Shown here one piece after another: positions 17,779-20,432 of a DNA stretch of 20,432 nt. Made by a program: the position numbers and the translations under genes. The DNA is from Ichthyophonus hoferi (taxonomy: Eukaryota > Opisthokonta > Ichthyosporea > Ichthyophonida > Ichthyophonidae). A model generated the notes under the pieces. That model saw only the letters and a list, made by a program, of their open reading frames with translations. It ran no database searches and had not been told where the DNA came from. Where the stretch lies: contig NAOQ01000390.1 of the NCBI GenBank assembly GCA_002751075.1, positions 15,119 to 35,550 on the forward strand, given 5' to 3'. How positions within the stretch are numbered: position 1 is the first letter of the stretch; each line of letters begins with the position of its first letter.

Positions 17779-20228
17779 TTAGTTGACTGAGTCAAGGAAG
17801 GCTTCACAGCAGCGCACACATTGTTGAAAGTTAACTTCAAAACCATCATTACCCCCCTGTTTGTTTGTAAACATTAAAATATAGTCAGTAACCGAATGGA
17901 TGGGTATGGATGGTGAGAGAGTAGTTCAATGGAATAGGTGGTTGGAGTAAAATAGATACAGAGATAGATTAATAAATAAAGGAAAGTAAAGCCAATGACA
18001 AGATACATAAATGCAGTTAAAGAATTAAAGTTCCTATTTTTTTTAAATCATTTCAAATGCATAGATTAAAACAGTAAGACCAATCACTACACATCACACA
18101 TCTAGGGAGCGTAGCATAGCCAATAATATATGCATATACAAACCAATACAATTAACTACATCTCTACGTATTTCTAACAACAATATAAAAAAAACAAATT
18201 AATAAGAATATATAAAAATAAAAGGAGGTATAGCCCAATAGTATCATGTAAATAAAACATACATAATATGGATCTTCAATAATAGAAGCGCCTTGTGGAT
18301 CAAAGTCGCCCAATTTTTTGACAACGGCTTTTGAATTTTGTGGCTGTATACTTTTCAAATCTTGGTAATTGGAGTTGTCCATACAGAGTATATAGTCAAA
18401 GTCAGAAAAATCATTCGCTTTAACCTGCATGTACAATCGTGTTGGTAGATATGTTAGCTATAATTATTGGAATAGTTATAATAAATTAATTAATTAATGC
18501 ATCGATCACACAGCCTATATGCAGTATGCGATATTTATAAATTAAAAGATGGTTCTGTGTATGGCGAAATTTTCCTTCTGTTTTTCTGAACATATACTGA
18601 ATAAAGTTCTTTTGCCGTTAATCTTAATGGGTGAGATAATAACTAGAATACAGTAAGATAATAACTACAACACAGTAAGATAATAACTATAATACAGTAA
18701 AATAATAACTATAATACAATAAGATAATAACTAAATACAGTAAGATAATAACTATAATACAATAAGATAATAACTACAAAACAGTAAGATAATAACCACA
18801 TAGGATGAGATCAATACTAAGTGCAAATACATGTAAATAAGAAATAGCAAGAAAGAAAGTATAACAATGAACAACCCTTAACAGTAAAATAATATGTACT
18901 GCATACATACACATACATGCATTGTATTACAGGAAGATCATCTTTAGTTATATTTATTCGAACTCTAATTCTATTACTTCATATAGATAAACAACTAACC
19001 TTTGGTTCTTTGAGAGTAAGTATATTTAAGTTAAATTACCTGTATGTATGTATGTATGTATGTATTTATAGTATGTAGAGTCTGTGTGTATAATGTCAAC
19101 ATATATATAGTATAGATGTATGCATGTATTTATCATATGAATAGTATGTACAATACAACATACCATTCTAGCAGAATGTTTAACAGGAACCTTGTGCTGC
19201 TTACATACAGCTACACTACGAGAGTCAGGGCTGGATCCCGCATGATAGCCTGTAAAGGTATATCCATTGGTTTATTATATCATCATAGCAACCATACATT
19301 GCATCCAATTAAATCACCAGATATTAACTAACTTGTATCTCTCTCATTTATAATATTGTCTCCTTTGCCGCCATTTAAAATATTTATAACCAGTGAGATA
19401 CTGTTATAAAATGCAGCACAATGATTTGATAGGACAGTTAGATATTAAAATCAATCCATAACAATGTATCTATCCTATTCCTTAAATTAGTTTGATTTAT
19501 CCTATTATATACCCTATTGTATATTTTATTATATACTCTACTATATATCCTATTATACACCTTAATATATATCACATTCGTCTGTTAGTAATAACAGTAT
19601 CTTGATTATCTACACAATGCCATGTAATTGTTAACAAGTCCCCACTATACCACATAGCCACAATATAGGAGGTATTATAGTATGTATTATAGTAGATATG
19701 TATGATAGTAGGTATTATAGTATGTATGTAGTATAGTAGGTATTATATTATGTATGTCTGTATTATAGTAGGTATTATAGTAGATATGTATGATAGTATG
19801 TAAGTATTATAGTGGATATTATATTATGTATGTATTATAGTATGTATGTATTATAGTAGGTATGTATTAGTAGTATGAATTATAATATGTATGTATGGTA
19901 GTAGGCATTATAGTATGTATTATAGTGTGTATGTATTATAGTGGGTCTTTTAGTATGCAGATATTATAGCAGGTATGTATTATAGTATGTATGTATTGTG
20001 GTAGGTATTATAGTAGGTATTATAGTAGGTATATATTATAGTATGTATTATAGTAGGTATGTATTGTAGTAGGTATTGTAGTATGCATTATAGTATGTAT
20101 GTATTATAGTATGCCTGATAGTATTAAAAAGCCAATAGCAATTCCTCACCAATAGTGCCTGCCGAGTCGACCTTCCAATGAGAGGACACACCACGTTGCC
20201 TAACAACGTGGTTGAAAACAGCTTCAGC
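17779..20228 (-). CDS. ACP1: low-molecular-weight protein tyrosine phosphatase, exons 2 to last (first exon off-window)
   Basis: Four minus-strand exons join in phase: 20228-20150 (AEAVFNHVV to DSAGTI), 19249-19164 ([14 protein letters not shown] to HSARM), 18424-18263 ([19 protein letters not shown] to IIEDPYY) and 17856-17779 (GGNDGFE to [16 protein letters not shown] at 17781-17779). All introns are GT-AG. About 134 residues are visible against about 157 for the family. The missing N-terminus holds the CLGNICRSPM-type CX5R P-loop with the nucleophilic cysteine; the visible part starts directly after it. Present are the DSAGT strand, an aromatic residue at the position that shapes substrate choice (Tyr of GYH), DYILCMD, and the general-acid Asp of DPYY with its tandem tyrosines. 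The enzyme removes phosphate from phosphotyrosine in the cytosol. No disruption is seen. Tandem repeats fill its introns. Confidence 0.95.
18635..18800 (+). repeat. 22-base tandem repeat, about 7.5 copies
   Basis: The unit is GATAATAACTATAATACAGTAA with small changes per copy (ACAAC, AGAAT and CAATAA variants; one unit is a base shorter). It lies in the 739-base intron between the second and third visible phosphatase exons. It is non-coding on both strands. Near 22 bases per unit, it keeps an even phase of about two helical turns. Confidence 0.85.
19678..20115 (+). repeat. degenerate GTATTATAGTAG/GTATGTAT minisatellite
   Basis: Over about 440 bases, variants of TATTATAGTAGGTAT and ATTATAGTATGTATG alternate irregularly, filling almost half of the 900-base intron between the first two visible phosphatase exons. 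It ends about 35 bases before exon 20150-20228. On the transcript strand (minus) it is rich in ATAATAC and ACATAC words. No coding potential. Confidence 0.85.
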
Positions 20229-20432
20229 CTATAGATGTATATATTATAGTGTGGGGAAATGCATGAGAGTATATAAGATAATATGTATGGTAGGTATTGG
20301 TAGTATCATACTATACTAATATAATAGCATATGAGTACATATCCATAGTCCAATCTTCAGTCTTACAATATCTCTCTGTACCTTCCTCTCCCCTCCCCTC
20401 CTATCCTATCCTATCCTATTCTATTCTATTCT
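20229..20432 (-). other. intron of the phosphatase gene with pyrimidine microsatellite
   Basis: The plus strand ends in CCTCTCCCCTCCCC followed by (CCTAT)n and (TCTAT)n at about 20388-20432, a purine run on the transcribed sense strand. I looked for the CX5R P-loop exon in this 204-base piece and did not find it. It must be further right. Confidence 0.7.

Overview
The window is nuclear DNA from a eukaryote with an AT-rich, intron-rich genome. The evidence is GT-AG spliceosomal introns, very AT-rich non-coding DNA full of TATA/TACATA/TATG microsatellites, and small exons that only make sense when spliced. The lineage cannot be fixed from sequence alone. A RAD16-type repair helicase, a low-molecular-weight phosphotyrosine phosphatase and a possible SERTA-motif protein fit an early-branching fungus, a non-bilaterian animal or another protist.

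Layout. (1) Positions 1-3942, + strand: the last five visible exons (134 codons) of a RAD16-like SNF2 helicase, separated by 460-930 base introns made largely of microsatellites. (2) 3943-7909: intergenic DNA with two copies of one small inverted-repeat element (MITE-like), an 80-base-arm hairpin and a GC-richer island at 6600-7080. (3) 7910-8368, + strand: an intact single-exon gene for a 152-residue multi-pass membrane protein with an NYWR...GWRR motif. (4) 10144-10967, - strand: a two-exon gene for a 216-residue nuclear-type protein with a SERTA-like motif. (5) 10968-13131: no confident gene; it ends in a second long hairpin. (6) 13132-17772: coding-like debris and a nested set of direct and inverted copies of an unclassified, broken repeat family. 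(7) 17779-20228, - strand: four exons of a low-molecular-weight protein tyrosine phosphatase. Its first exon, with the CX5R P-loop, lies beyond the right edge.

The confident genes do not form an operon or an obvious pathway: DNA repair, a membrane protein, a possible transcription cofactor and a phosphatase. The most notable features concern the non-coding DNA. Helicase exons are flanked by mutually complementary microsatellites that could loop them out of the pre-mRNA. The only nearby poly(A) signals of the helicase and phosphatase genes lie inside repeat copies. Four separate hairpin or inverted-repeat structures occur in the 3.9-17 kb stretch.
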